NCBI RefSeq assembly: GCF_026151205.1
Contig: NC_087084.1
Location: forward strand, 15,702,322 to 15,766,321
Length of the DNA stretch: 64,000 bases
Direction of reading: 5' to 3'
From: Bolinopsis microptera
Lineage: Eukaryota; Ctenophora; Tentaculata; Lobata; Bolinopsidae
Below the pieces are notes generated by a model. It was given only the letters and a program-made list of their open reading frames with translations, did no database searches and had not been told where the DNA came from. Both the position numbers and the translations under genes were made by a program. Below, one piece after another: positions 24,654-35,805 of this stretch (position 1 is its first letter; every line of letters starts with the position of its first letter).

Positions 24654-26074
24654 ATGAGTAATGTGATGTTGAGAGTGCTCCCCCTCCTCCTCTCCCTGCT
24701 CCCCGGCTACCACGCTGTGTTCCCTGCCCGGTGTACACACCCCTCTGGTACACTGACAGGGGAGATCGAGTTAGAGTCACGTGACGGCAGTCAGGATAAA
24801 GTCACTAGAACTGTTATCAGTAGTAATATAGCACTGGATGAGACGTTGTGTTACAAGATTACTTATAACTTTACTAAGAGAGATGGGAGACAAGAAACTA
24901 AGAGAGTTCTGTACACGCTAGAGTATGATAATCTTAAACACGTGTACAACTATAAGAACTCTTACGAGTTCGCTATTCCCTCCACTGATATGACTTGTTG
25001 GTGTGACTGTCCTGGGGGCAGTAACCAGTGTGACAGTGATACTAACTCTTGTGGAAAGTAAGTATAATAACCAGTATCCTAGCAACCAGTATCCTAGCAA
25101 CCAGTATCCTAGCAACCTCTTAGAAGTATCTTAGCAACCACTTAGAAGTATCTTAACAACCATTGAGTAAAATCCTAGCTAGCACTGAGTTGTATCCTAG
25201 CAACCACTTTCTGTTTTAGCAACTATCTAGTAGTATCCTAACAACCACTTTAAATAACAGTTGTCATGGTAACACTATATTACAGTAACAGTTGTCATGG
25301 TAACTCTATATTGCAGTAACAGTTGTCATGGTAACACTATATTTCAGTAACAGTTGTCATGGTAACACTATATTTCAGTTACAATAAGAACGAAGACACG
25401 TGTGTAAACTGGTATGAGGACGGACAGACTCTAGACGGTTGTGTGTGGATAACAGGCTCAGGACAGAGTTGCTGCAGTTTGAACATAGAGCGGTTCTCGG
25501 CAGACACTTTTAAAGCAGTGGAGATCTCCAGTCCTATAACACGTGCTCAACTGAGACTGAACGTTATCAACCTGGATACCAGCCAGAAACTGGTTAAAGA
25601 TAAGATTTATAACGTGGATCTAGATACTGGCACCACTGCAGATGAGCTGGGTAAATAGTTGTTGTGGTAACAATAACAGTACTTTACATTTATAGTCTAT
25701 TCAACCTTTACATTTTACAAAATAAAGATACAGTCTAAACTCCCTCACTCTTACTTACCCTCTAACTGACCCCCTCCCCCTTACTTACCCTCTAACTGAC
25801 CCCCTCCCCCAGTGACGCTAAATATCGCCACGTCCAGTACATCCAGTCTCCTGCCAGCTGGATGGTATTTTGGCAGGAGGGGGTCCGGCGAGCTGAAAAC
25901 TAACGTCAAGATCAACGGGTAAACATTTTAGTTTTAGGTGTATTACAATCATTACACTATAATATGTATCTAGTTAAGTTCTAAATAACAAATAGCTAAC
26001 ACAGCCCTAACGCCAAATCTCCCTCACTAGCAAATTTAAATAAGAGTAGATGTAATTCCTGAGTATAACAAGTG

Positions 26075-26153
<79 letters not shown>

Positions 26154-26158
26154 AATTG

Positions 26159-26189
<31 letters not shown>

Positions 26190-28654
26190 AAGTATATTTC
26201 AGGTTGAACGAGTGGAATATGAACAAGTTAGGCTGGTTTAAAATACAGCACGGCTTTGAGACGATCAGGAAGAGTACTGTCAGAGATGCTTTCTCGGCAA
26301 CGACTCAGAGTTGCGGGGAGAACCAACTAAACACAAGTAAGTTTACAAAACCGGTTACTAAGATATCCTGGCTACCTGGTTACCTGGTTACCTGGTTACC
26401 TGGTTATCTGGTTACATGATTATTTTGTACTACAGCTGATTTGTGCCATAAAAATCGAATAGTTAATGTGAGAAATGTAATAACGACGAATTCTAAACCC
26501 AGATTTTGCTGCAAACTACTACGACAGGTACCCCACTGAAGCAGAGACAGTGGAATCCTTTCTTTTTAGTAAGGTAATCACTTTCATTTTCTCTTTAACA
26601 TAATGATTATTTTCACATTCTTTTAAGTAAGAAATCATCTTCGCTTTCTCTTAGCGAGGAATCACTTTCTATTTGGCAAAATGAACACCATCACTTCTCA
26701 TCTCATGTTCTGGTAAATGAGATGTAAAATTGAGCAGGTAGACCGAGTGATCAGAAACGACAGTTCGCGACAAGTTGTAGCTTATCACCGGACCTCTCCC
26801 CGACTTGACATCACCCTTACTTTCAACGAGCAGAGTGATGTGACCTTCCTATACGATGAGAGCTATTTGGAGGACTTTCACGGAGCAGTATTCCTGGACA
26901 AATATTCCAACAGATATCTCAATATTACATTGATAGGGGGGAGTGGCAGCATTGTGGGTACTATAAAGGTTAGTACAACAGATACCTCAATATTACATTA
27001 ATAGGGGGGAGTGGCAGCATTGTGGGTACTATAAAGGTTAGTACCTTCACTCGCATCCTTTTTAAAACATTAATTTGTATAACAATTTAACTAAATATTT
27101 ATAATATACACTAAATTTATCATAATATTGTCTATTTTATTAAATCCCCGCAGAACCACCAGACAGAGGGAGATAATATTGTCTATTAATTTATTAACCT
27201 CCGCAGAATCACCAGACAGAGGGAGATAATTTCTACGTTTATATTCCCAGCGTCAGTAAACTTCCTTATCAGAAGTTTGTTAGAATCAGCTCTACTTGTA
27301 GACAAACTGAAGAACTGATGAAGACTGAAGTGTGCGTCAAACCACTGGGCCCTGAAACTAAACGTCTTTGTAAACAGGTACTGTCACCATGGTAACATCA
27401 CAAGTCACCATGGTAACATCACAAGTCACCATGGTAACACCACAAGTCACCATGGTAACACCACAAGTCACCATGGTAACACCACAAGTCACCATGGTAA
27501 CATCACCATGGTAACACCACAAGTCACCATGGTAACATCACAAGTCACCATGGTAACACCACAAGTCACCATGGTAACATCACCATGGTAACACCACAAG
27601 TCACCATGGTAACATCACAAGTCACCATGGTAACACCACAAGTCACCATGGTAACACCACAAGTCACCATGGTAACACCACAAGTCACCATGGTAACACC
27701 ACAAGTCACCATGGTAACACCACAAGTCACCATGGTAACATCACAAGTCACCATGGTAACACCACAAGTCACCATGGTAACATCACCATGGTAACACCAC
27801 AAGTCACCATGGTAACACCGCAAGTCACCATGGTAACATCACCAGTCACCATGGTAGCATCACCATGGTAACACCACAAGTCACCATGGTAACACCACAA
27901 GTCACCATGGGAACACCACAAGTCACCATGGTAACATCACCATGGTAACACCACAAGTCACCATGGTAACACCACAAGTCACCATGGGAACACCACAAGT
28001 CACCATGGTAACATCACCATGGGAAAATCACCAGTCACCATGGTAACATCACCAAGCACCGAGTATCTTTATCACTACCAAGTAACCATAGTTACCGCTA
28101 CTTAGTAACCATAGTTACCACTACACACTGCACAGGTTATCTGTTTGGAGGATGAGAACCGGAACTTTGTTTTACCAGAGGACGATATAAAGTACGAGAA
28201 AGCAGAGTATGACGATATCCTGTCTCTAACGACGTGGGGGAAGTACCTGAACCCAATACAATGGTTCAGCGGAGGGAAGCCGGGTTGGGTGGAGGGTGTG
28301 GTTATAGCTGTCTTCCTGCTTCTCCTCTCAATACTAGTGGGCATTATTGTTAAACTAGTCCGCGTCTTTAACTGCATCTTCAAGTGTCTGACGTGCTGTA
28401 GGAAGTCTAAAGACAAGTACGCTAAGGTGAGAGAGAGGGCCCTGCACCGGAGGGGGGCTGGGGACAAGGTTAAAAGTGTGGTGGCCTCTAAGAGACCCAA
28501 CTCTAGGTCCCTCGTTAGGGAGGATAGTTTAACAGACGATTTACATTACATAGTTGTTAACGACAATACGCAGGAGAATGAATATGAGACGTTACCCGGA
28601 CGTGTTAGATTTAATAGTAACCAGTTCTTCACTAGTAAGAAGTGGGCCTTTTAA
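24654..28654 (+). CDS. Fusexin-like type I membrane protein (EFF-1/AFF-1-type cell-cell fusogen candidate)
   Basis: Eight exons join in phase: 24654-25057, 25379-25650, 25813-25918, 26203-26336, 26503-26573, 26738-26968, 27207-27377 and 28136-28654 (TAA), giving 635 residues. There is an N-terminal signal peptide (VLPLLLSLLPGYHA), then a Cys-rich beta-type ectodomain with CWCDCPGG followed by further Cys and a SCCSLNIE block. One transmembrane helix (VVIAVFLLLLSILVGIIV, encoded at about 28296-28350) leads into a Cys/Lys cytosolic segment and a tail of about 105 residues. Size, topology, the CxCDC and CC motifs and the strand-rich repeats fit the EFF-1/AFF-1 branch of fusexins, the class II-like fold that merges plasma membranes. 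HAP2/GCS1 is the main alternative, and an unrelated receptor-like protein is possible. I could not align it here. Introns carry splice-junction duplications at three places. Confidence 0.58.
25255..25378 (+). repeat. ~31-bp acceptor-containing tandem copies before fusexin exon 2
   Basis: Four consecutive copies of 'taacagttgtcatggtaac' followed by an acceptor (ctatatttcag or close variants) lie directly before exon 2. Only the last acceptor, ending at 25378, continues the reading frame. Confidence 0.85.
26072..26193. repeat. (GTGAAA)n microsatellite in fusexin intron 3
   Basis: About 20 units of the hexamer precede the acceptor of exon 4 (26201-26202). The same hexamer recurs at 61485-61545 inside an adhesion GPCR intron, and as short runs of its complement (tttcac) in the carboxypeptidase introns. 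Confidence 0.92.
26909..27230 (+). repeat. Duplicated donor and acceptor junctions of fusexin intron 6
   Basis: The last ~60 bases of exon 6 with its donor (aag|gttagta) are copied once, at 26977-27042. At the other end of the intron a ~54-bp block with acceptor ccgcag and the first 24 bases of exon 7 is present twice (27128-27180 and 27181-27230). Using the outer copies gives an in-frame stop, so the inner junctions 26968 and 27207 are the functional ones. Confidence 0.85.
27384..28060. repeat. Minisatellite of caccatggtaacaccacaag units in fusexin intron 7
   Basis: About 30 units of roughly 21 bp, with occasional shortened units (catcaccatgg), fill this intron. The 'ccatggtaac' core is part of the GTTAC/GTAAC theme found across the window. 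Open frames on both strands consist only of repeats. Confidence 0.92.
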
Positions 28655-28830
28655 CAGTGAATAATGCTAGTTAGTTATTTAGTTAGTTAGTTAGTTAACA
28701 GTAACTAATGCTAGGCACTAGTTTAGTTATTAAGTTAGTTAGTTAACAGTAACTAATTCTAGTTAGTTATTTAGTTAGTTAGTTAACAGTAACTAATGCT
28801 AGTTTATAGTTGTCAAGTTACTACGAATTA
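28655..28830. repeat. ~50-bp repeats after the fusexin stop codon
   Basis: Three copies of a unit containing 'agttagttatttagttag' and 'aacagtaactaatgctag' begin directly after the TAA, within the expected 3' UTR. I see no clear AATAAA signal close by. Confidence 0.8.
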
Positions 28831-28896
28831 TCTAGAGATTAGGACAATTAGTTACAAATTTATCTGATGAATATTTGTTAAGCAGTAATGAACGTT

Positions 28897-29202
28897 ATTG
28901 TTACCTGGTTACCTGGTTACCTGGTTACCTGGTTACCTGGTTACCTGGTTACCTTGTTACCTGGTTACCTGGTTACCTGGTTACCTGGTGACCTGGTGAC
29001 CTGGTTACCTGGTTACCTGGTTACCTGGTTACCTGGTTACCTGGTTACCTGGTTACCTGGTTACCTGGTTACCTGGTTACCTGGTTACCTGGTTACCTGG
29101 TTACCTGGTTACCTGGTTACCTGGTTACCTGGTTACCTGGTTACCTGGTTACCTGGTTACCTGGTTACCTGGTTACCTGGTTACCTGGTTACCTGGTTAC
29201 CT
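28897..29202. repeat. (TTACCTGG)n array
   Basis: About 38 near-perfect 8-bp units, with a few 'gacctggt' variants. The opposite strand reads ccaggtaa, so every unit holds a CAG|GTAA string. The array is intergenic. Confidence 0.95.
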
Positions 29203-29319
29203 AGATCATGTCTAAACACAGGGAAACATTTTCAGAGACCAACTTGGTTAAACACAAAGATGTATGTGAAACGAAAAGGCTCGGAATGTTCTAACGATTC
29301 CTCTTAAGAAGATCATGAC

Positions 29320-30530
29320 GCCCACACTAGCGCGTTGTCATGGTGACGCGTGATGTCACGTGATGTGTTGTCATGGCGACGTCATGTCACGTGACGTCAC
29401 ATTGCATGGTGTGTTGTGTGTGCATCTTATGAGCCTTTTCTAAGTTATTTTATTTTTACTTCTTCCCGTCCTAGCTAATTAGTTTATGCGGAAGAAATAT
29501 TTACAGTTAATTTTACGTTTTCACTTTGTAGGTATAATTTAACGCTAATTTGCATATAGTTTTACCAGTCAATTAAACGTATCAATTTATTTATTGTCAT
29601 AATTTGATTGGACTATTTTCTACATTTGCATAATTTGATATTAATTTAATCGCGGTTTCCAATCCCCAAGTGCATAATTACACAAATAATTGGACTTTCC
29701 TGGTAGTGCATATTTGTGAACTTAGATGAAATAACAACGGAAGTTCATTTGTGTATTCATTCTTTGTGGATCAGGATAGCATATCAAATTTAAAAAATCA
29801 TTGAGAACGAAATGTTTGAGAGGTAAGTATTTTAAATTTTAATGTCAATAATCAACCATGGTTTGAAATTGTAAAGATGTTGATTGTTGTAATGGACAGT
29901 TGGAATGTGATGAGTATTTGGAATTCATTGATATTTGAAATAAAACGTTACAGATTTGTAAATACCATAAAATTACAGTTAGGATCGGTCACATATTTGT
30001 TAGGCCCCTTATGAACTGCCCTTTATTTGTTACCTGGTTACCTGGTTACCTGGTTACCTGGTTACCTGGTTACCTGGTTACCTGGTTACCTGGTTACCTG
30101 GTTACCTGGTTACCTGGTTACCTGGTTACCTGGTTACCTGGTTACCTGGTTACCTGGTTACCTGGTTACCTGCCCTTTATTGACCCCTCCCTCTCGTTAC
30201 ATTAGTTAAGCATGTTTTACACTTTACAGTGACGTACAAGGGTGGAGTTTTAATAAAATGTTATAAAATTCTAAAGTTTAATTCATTGAATTGCAAACAG
30301 TTTGATGGAATAAATAAACATTGTGAGCTATTGCATTTTATTTTATCACAAATTACAAAACATTTTTGAAATAACAGCTTTAAGAAAAGTAACTTTTAAA
30401 GGTTCGATTGCTCACTAGCACGTTGTCTTGGTGACGCGTGATGTCACGTGATGTGTTGTCATGGGAACGCGTGATGTGACGTGATGTGTTGTCATGGTGA
30501 CGCGTGATGTGATTAATGATATCAGTATTA
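29320..30530. promoter_or_regulatory. Paired CRE/E-box clusters (29320-29405 and 30415-30510) with AT-rich spacer
   Basis: Both ends carry related segments built on 'cgttgtc(a/t)tggtgacgcgtgatgt' and CACGTGA. The left one also has TGACGTCA at 29392-29399 overlapping CACGTG (29388-29393). The AT-rich DNA between them has no supportable gene, plus a ttacctgg array at 30027-30172. Regulatory function is inferred from motifs only. Confidence 0.35.
30027..30172. repeat. (TTACCTGG)n array
   Basis: About 18 uninterrupted 8-bp units. The flanking text 'tgccctttattg' occurs on both sides (about 30016 and 30171), so the array sits between two copies of a short direct repeat. Confidence 0.95.
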
Positions 30531-30825
30531 TTAGAATTTAGAGAACAGTTTTAATATGAGATAATTTTATATTTATGCTGATGATAATGCGAATTAAATT
30601 TTCTTACCTTAATCTCAACTAGTTTTTTACTTAAAATAACTCGTTTTACTTTTAGTTCCTTATTAATTTCGAAAATGAAATAAGTAGTTTTATAAATCAT
30701 AAGTTTGTAGTTTTTTTCGGTAAATGGTTAGTTAAATAACTACATATTTTAGTTTAGTTTAATTTAACTGGCATAGTTAGTAGTCATATTGATTAAGTTA
30801 CTAACTGGCGTTCTAGGACCCTGGT

Positions 30826-31085
30826 TACCATGTTGCCCGGTTATCCCCAGTTACCCAGATTACCCGGTTACCTGGTTACCCGGTTACCCGGTTACCCGGT
30901 TACCCGGTTACCCGGTTACCTGGTAACCTGGTTACCCGGTTACCCGGTTACCTGGTTACCCGGTTACCCGGTTACCTGGTTACCCGGTTACCCGGTTACC
31001 TGGTTACCTGGTTACTCGGTTACCTGGTTACCCGGTTACCCGGTTACCTGGTTACCTGGTTACCCGGTTGGTTACCCTGGTTACC
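30826..31085. repeat. Mixed TTACCCGG/TTACCTGG array
   Basis: About 30 units alternate irregularly between cccgg and cctgg forms. It is followed by a 'cgcagctccgtttcataatg' segment that also follows the smaller array at 31410-31525. Confidence 0.92.
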
Positions 31086-31888
31086 CGACGCGCAGCTCCG
31101 TTTCATAATGATCCATATTTATTATTTATTTATATAAATGTTTGCTGTGCATCAGTTTGTAGCTAGTATCTTAAACTTAAAACTTAGCCGTTGAAAGAAA
31201 AAATTCTAATTTCCGGTCGACTGTGGGACTATTTTAGCCGAAGTAAAAAATGTGGCTTAGATCTAGTTCTATTGCTGCAGAGAGAAAAGGCTCTGTTAAC
31301 GTTGGTACTTTGAGTACGCCAGGTTCTGTAGTTAGTTTAGATTCTGTAGGCCGGGTGGTGTAGTGGTAACACGGCCGGGTGGTGTAGTGGTAACACGGCC
31401 GGGTGGTGTAGTGGTTACCTGGTTACTCGGTTACCTGGTTACCTGGTTACCTGGTTACCTGGTTACCCGGTTACCCGGTTACCCAGATTACCTGGTTACC
31501 TGGTTACCCTGGTTACCCTGGTTACCCGAAGCGCAGCTCCGTTTCATAATGATCCATATTTGTGAGAGAAACGACTCAAACAAGCCATAGATTAGCTTTT
31601 CAGATATATATTTTGCTGTGCATCAGTTATAAAATTCGTTATGTTGGTCTATACAATTTGTAGCTAGTACCTTAAACTTAAAGCTTAGCCGTTGAAAGAA
31701 AAAAATTATAATTTCCAGTCGACTGTGGGACTTTTTTAGCCGAAGTAAAAAGTGTGGCTTAGTTGCTGCAGAGAGAGAGGGCTCTGTTAGCGTTGGTACT
31801 TTGAGTACGCAAGGTTCTGTAGTTAGTTTAGGTTCTGTAGGCCGGGTGGTGTAGTGGTAACACGACCGGGTGGTGTAGTGGTAACACG
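31086..31888 (+). repeat. ~440-bp tandem duplication, two copies
   Basis: Copy one (about 31080-31420) and copy two (about 31525-31888) share 'cgcagctccgtttcataatg', 'tgctgtgcatcag', 'ctagta(t/c)cttaaactta', 'gactgtgggac' and 'ggctctgtta(a/g)cgttgg'. Each ends in copies of 'ggccgggtggtgtagtggta', the head of the SINE. They differ by small indels. This is a segmental duplication that includes part of the SINE head and an array edge. Confidence 0.85.
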
Positions 31889-32262
31889 GCCGGGTGGTGT
31901 AGTGGTAACACGATCGCCTCCCAAGCAGAAGGCCCGGGTTCTAATCCGGTCAGATGCAAGTCGGCCAGTTACCAAGCTGTGATTTGGTACAGCTTCTGCT
32001 GGTGATACGCACTCTCTGGCTCGTAGGACTAACCCCCCTACAGCTAGTATAGTGCCTCGGCACAGAGTGGCTTAGGGTTAATGAAAAGGAGATAAGCACC
32101 TCCGGCCATCCCAACTCTCGGGAGAGACCTGCCCTTGTATCTTGTTGTTGTAGGTATTGTAGGAACTGTAGGTATTGTAGGAACTGTAGGTATTGTAGGA
32201 ACTGTAGGTATTGTAGGAACTGTAGGTATTGTAGGAACTGGACTGGAGTTCCAGGTACAAGA
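31888..32262 (+). mobile_element. tRNA-derived SINE
   Basis: The head looks like a decayed tRNA gene: a Pol III A-box-like segment (tggtgtagtggtaac, about 31895-31909), a cctcccaagc anticodon-loop-like part resembling tRNA-Gly(CCC), and a B-box-like ggttctaatcc (31937-31947). Stem pairing is poor: there are mismatches in the anticodon and T stems and no acceptor pairing, so it is not a functional tRNA. A body of about 200 bp follows and ends in an 18-bp repeat tail (gtaggtattgtaggaact, five units, about 32150-32240). The head is present in two extra partial tandem copies just upstream. Confidence 0.7.
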
Positions 32263-32270
32263 TAACTCAG

Positions 32271-33620
32271 ATGGGCGGAAGTAATGCTGGTTACCTGGTT
32301 ACCAAGGGTGGAAGTAATGCTGGTAACCTGGTTACCAAGGGTGGAAGTAATGCTGGTTACCTAGTTACCAAGGGTGGAAGTAATGCTGGTTACCTAGTTA
32401 CCAAGGGTGGAAGTAATGCTGGTTACCTAGTTACCAAGGGTGGAAGTAATGCTGGTTACCTAGTTACCAAGGGTGGAAGTAATGCTGGTTACCTAGTTAC
32501 CAAGGGTGGAAGTAATGCTGGTTACCTAGTTACCAAGGGTGGAAGTAATGCTGGTTACCTAGTTACCAAGGGTGGAAGTAATGCTGGTTACCTAGTTACC
32601 AAGGGTGGAAGTAATGCTGGTTACCTAGTTACCAAGGGTGGAAGTAATGCTGGTTACCTAGTTACCAAGGGTGGAAGTAATGCTGGTTACCTAGTTACCA
32701 AGGGTGGAAGTAATGCTGGTTACCTGGTTACCAAGGGTGGAAGTAATGCTGGTTACCTGGTTACCAAGGGTGGAAGTAATGCTGGTTACCTAGTTACCAA
32801 GGGTGGAAGTAATGCTGGTTACCTGGTTACCAAGGGTGGAAGTAATGCTGGTTACCTGGTTACCAAGGGTGGAAGTAATGCTGGTTACCTGGTTACCAAG
32901 GGTGGAAGTAATGCTGGTTACCTGGTTACCAAGGGTGGAAGTAATGCTGGTTACCTGGTTACCAAGGGTGGAAGTAATGCTGGTTACCTGGTTACCAAGG
33001 GTGGAAGTAATGCTGGTTACCTGGTTACCAAGGGTGGTAGTAATGCTGGTTACCTGGTTACCAAGGGTGGAAGTAATGCTGGTTACCTGGTTACCAAGGG
33101 TGGAAGTAATGCTGGTTACCTGGTTACCAAGGGTGGAAGTAATGCTGGTTACCTGGTTACCAAGGGTGGAAGTAATGCTGGTTACCTGGTTACCAAGGGT
33201 GGAAGTAATACTGGTTACCTGGTTACCAAGGGTGGAAGTAATGCTGGTTACCTGGTTACCAAGGGTGGAAGTAATACTGGTTACCTGGTTACCAAGGGTG
33301 GAAGTAATACTGGTTACCTGGTTACCAAGGGTGGAAGTAATGCTGGTTACCTGGTTACCAAGGGTGGAAGTAATGCTGGTTACCTGGTTACCAAGGGTGG
33401 AAGTAATGCTGGTTACCTGGTTACCAAGGGTGGAAGTAATGCTGGTTACCTGGTTACCAAGGGTGGAAGTAATGCTGGTTACCTGGTTACCAAGGGTGGA
33501 AGTAATGCTGGTTACCTGGTTACCAAGGGTGGAAGTAATGCTGGTTACCTGGTTACCAAGGGTGGAAGTAATGCTGGTTACCTAGTTACCAAGGGTGGAA
33601 GTAATATTCTGCAGAGATAG
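32271..33620 (+). repeat. 33-bp tandem array (~40 units) with a continuous open frame
   Basis: Units of 33 bp encode GGSNAGYLVTK in one frame from an ATG at 32271 to TAG 33618-33620. Substitutions are few (ctagtt/ctggtt, gct/act) and there are no indels. It includes the ttacctggttacc core. There is no signal peptide, unique domain or flanking coding sequence, and the array follows a SINE tail, so I favour non-coding. The complete lack of indels could reflect youth or selection on frame. Confidence 0.85.
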
Positions 33621-33689
33621 GGAGGGACACATACCGAACATTCTAACGGACACTTGTCCGGTCTCCCAGCAGGAACCTGTCCTTACAGT

Positions 33690-33980
33690 GGGCCTAACCA
33701 ATCAGAGAGCTCTATTCTGGTCAGCTGCCCCAACCTGACCAATCAGAGACCTGTATTTGACCTGGCTGAAGGTTCGTGGAGCAGAAAAGAGGGGTATAAG
33801 AGGAACTTGGAAACTACTACATGGGGGTAGACTGTAAAGATAACCCCACCCTCTACCCTTAGATAACGCACTAAAATAAACTCAAGAGATATATATATAG
33901 AGTACAGAAGCCAGGGAGAGAAGCCTCACTCTGATCACTAGCCAATAAGAAGCCTGCATTCTGGTAGTTGACCAATCAGG
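33690..33980 (+). promoter_or_regulatory. CCAAT/TATA promoter-like cassette without a recognised gene
   Basis: CCAATCAG boxes lie at 33698 and 33739, a TATAAG box at 33795-33800, and CCAAT boxes again at 33942 (CCAATAAG) and 33972 (CCAATCAGG). The spacing of the first two to the TATA-like box (50-100 bp) fits an NF-Y-dependent core promoter on the plus strand. I see no open frame or RNA gene downstream before the satellite at 34174. Confidence 0.3.
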
Positions 33981-34173
33981 AGGCTGTTTTCTAGTCACGT
34001 GACTTAGTACGTGCACAGGACCCTGATCTCCTGTAAATTGTCAGATATAACTTCTAGTGTTGTCCTGGTAACAGTAGTGTTGTCATGGTAACTTCTAGTG
34101 TTGTCCTGGTCGCTCGTCTTCCTTTTGTCTGCTTCCGATGCACTTCCAGCCGTAGCCATGCAACCATGCAACC

Positions 34174-35525
34174 GGGCAAACAGGTAACCAGGCAACCAGG
34201 TAACCAGGTAACCAAATGATCGGGTAACCAGATGACCGGGTAACCAGGTAACCAGGTAACCAGGTAACCAGGTAACCAGATAACCAGGTAACCAGGTAAC
34301 CAGGTAACCAGGTAACCAGGTAACCAGGTAACCAGGTAACCAGGTAACCAGGTTACCAGGTAACCAGGTTACCAGGTAACCAGGTAACCAAGTAACCAGG
34401 TAACCAGGTAACCAGGTAACCAGGTAACCAGGTAACCAGGTAACCAGGTAACCAGGTAACCAGGTAACCAGGTAACCAGGTAACCAGGTAACCAGATGAT
34501 CGGGTAACCAGCCGTGGCCCGTGGAGAGACGACTCACTTTTCCACTGCTTAGTGCGAAATAAATCATTAAGTTTTAGTATTTCACAGAATAGTCTGCAAC
34601 ACGAAATGTATCTCCTGTTGACAACCGGGCAAACAGGTAACCAGGCAACCAGGTAACCAGGTAACCAAATGATCGGGTAACCAGATGACCGGGTAACCAG
34701 GTAACCAGGTAACCAGGTAACCAGGTAACCAAGTAACCAGGTAACCGGGTAACAAGGTAACCAGGTAACCAAATGATCGGGTAACCAGGTAACCGGGTAA
34801 CCAGGTAACCAGGTAACCAGGTAACCAGGTAACCAGGTAACCAGGTAACCAGGTAACCAGGTAACCAGGTAACCAGGTAACCAGGTAACCAGGTAACCAG
34901 GTAACCAGGTAACCAGGTAACCAGGTAACCAGGTAACCAGGTAACCAGGTAACCAGGTAACCAGGTAACCAGGTAACCAGGTAACCAGGTAACCAGGTAA
35001 CCAGGTAACCAGGTAACCAGGTAACCAGGTAACCAGGTAACCAGGTAACCAGGTAACCAGGTAACCAGGTAACCAGGTAACCAGGTAACCAGGTAACCAG
35101 GTAACCAGGTAACCAGGTAACCAGGTAACCAGGTAACCAGGTAACCAGGTAACCAGGTAACCAGGTAACCAGGTAACCAGGTAACCAGGTAACCAGGTAA
35201 CCAGGTAACCAGGTAACCAGGTAACCAGGTAACCAGGTAACCAGGTAACCAGGTAACCAGGTAACCAGGTAACCAGGTAACCAGGTAACCAGGTAACCAG
35301 GTAACCAGGTAACCAGGTAACCAGGTAACCAGGTAACCAGGTAACCAGGTAACCAGGTAACCAGGTAACCAGGTAACCAGGTAACCAGGTAACCAGGTAA
35401 CCAGGTAACCAGGTAACCAGGTAACCAGGTAACCAGGTAACCAGGTAACCAGGTAACCAGGTAACCAGGTAACCAGGTAACCAGGTAACCAGGTAACCAG
35501 GTAACCAGGTAACCAGGTAACCAGA
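34174..35525. repeat. Two (CCAGGTAA)n arrays in a ~1-kb duplicated module
   Basis: Arrays at 34174-34505 and 34628-35525 are separated and followed by a near-identical 140-bp non-repeat segment ('cgtggcccgtggagagacg…'; 34510-34625 and 35540-35655). The second array has about 90 essentially perfect units after an irregular left edge. Plus-strand units read CAG|GTAAC. Long minus-strand frames through both arrays are repeat artefacts. Confidence 0.93.
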
Positions 35526-35805
35526 TGATCGGGTAACCAGCCGTGGCCCGTGGAGAGACGACTCACTTTTCCACTGCTTAGTGCAAAATAAATCATTAAG
35601 TTTTAGTATTTCACAGAATAGTCTGCAACACGAAATGTATCTCCTGTTGACTTCCACTCGGTCTAAACATTGTAAACTTTTTGTGAATTAAAAGAAGCCG
35701 AAAGAAGTTACTAGGCCAGCTAGGGTGGTTTAAACGGTTTCCCGTTCATCTGATTGAGTGGACCAAGCGGATAAATAAACCCAATAAAGTCCTAACCTTG
35801 TTTCT

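Noticed and set aside
31888-31960. Functional tRNA-Gly(CCC) gene
   Set aside because: A and B boxes are present but the acceptor does not pair and the anticodon and T stems have mismatches; it continues into a SINE body.
34004-35657. Large minus-strand frames of YLVTWLPG repeats
   Set aside because: Pure translation of the 8-bp ccaggtaa array, with stops absent only because of the unit sequence.
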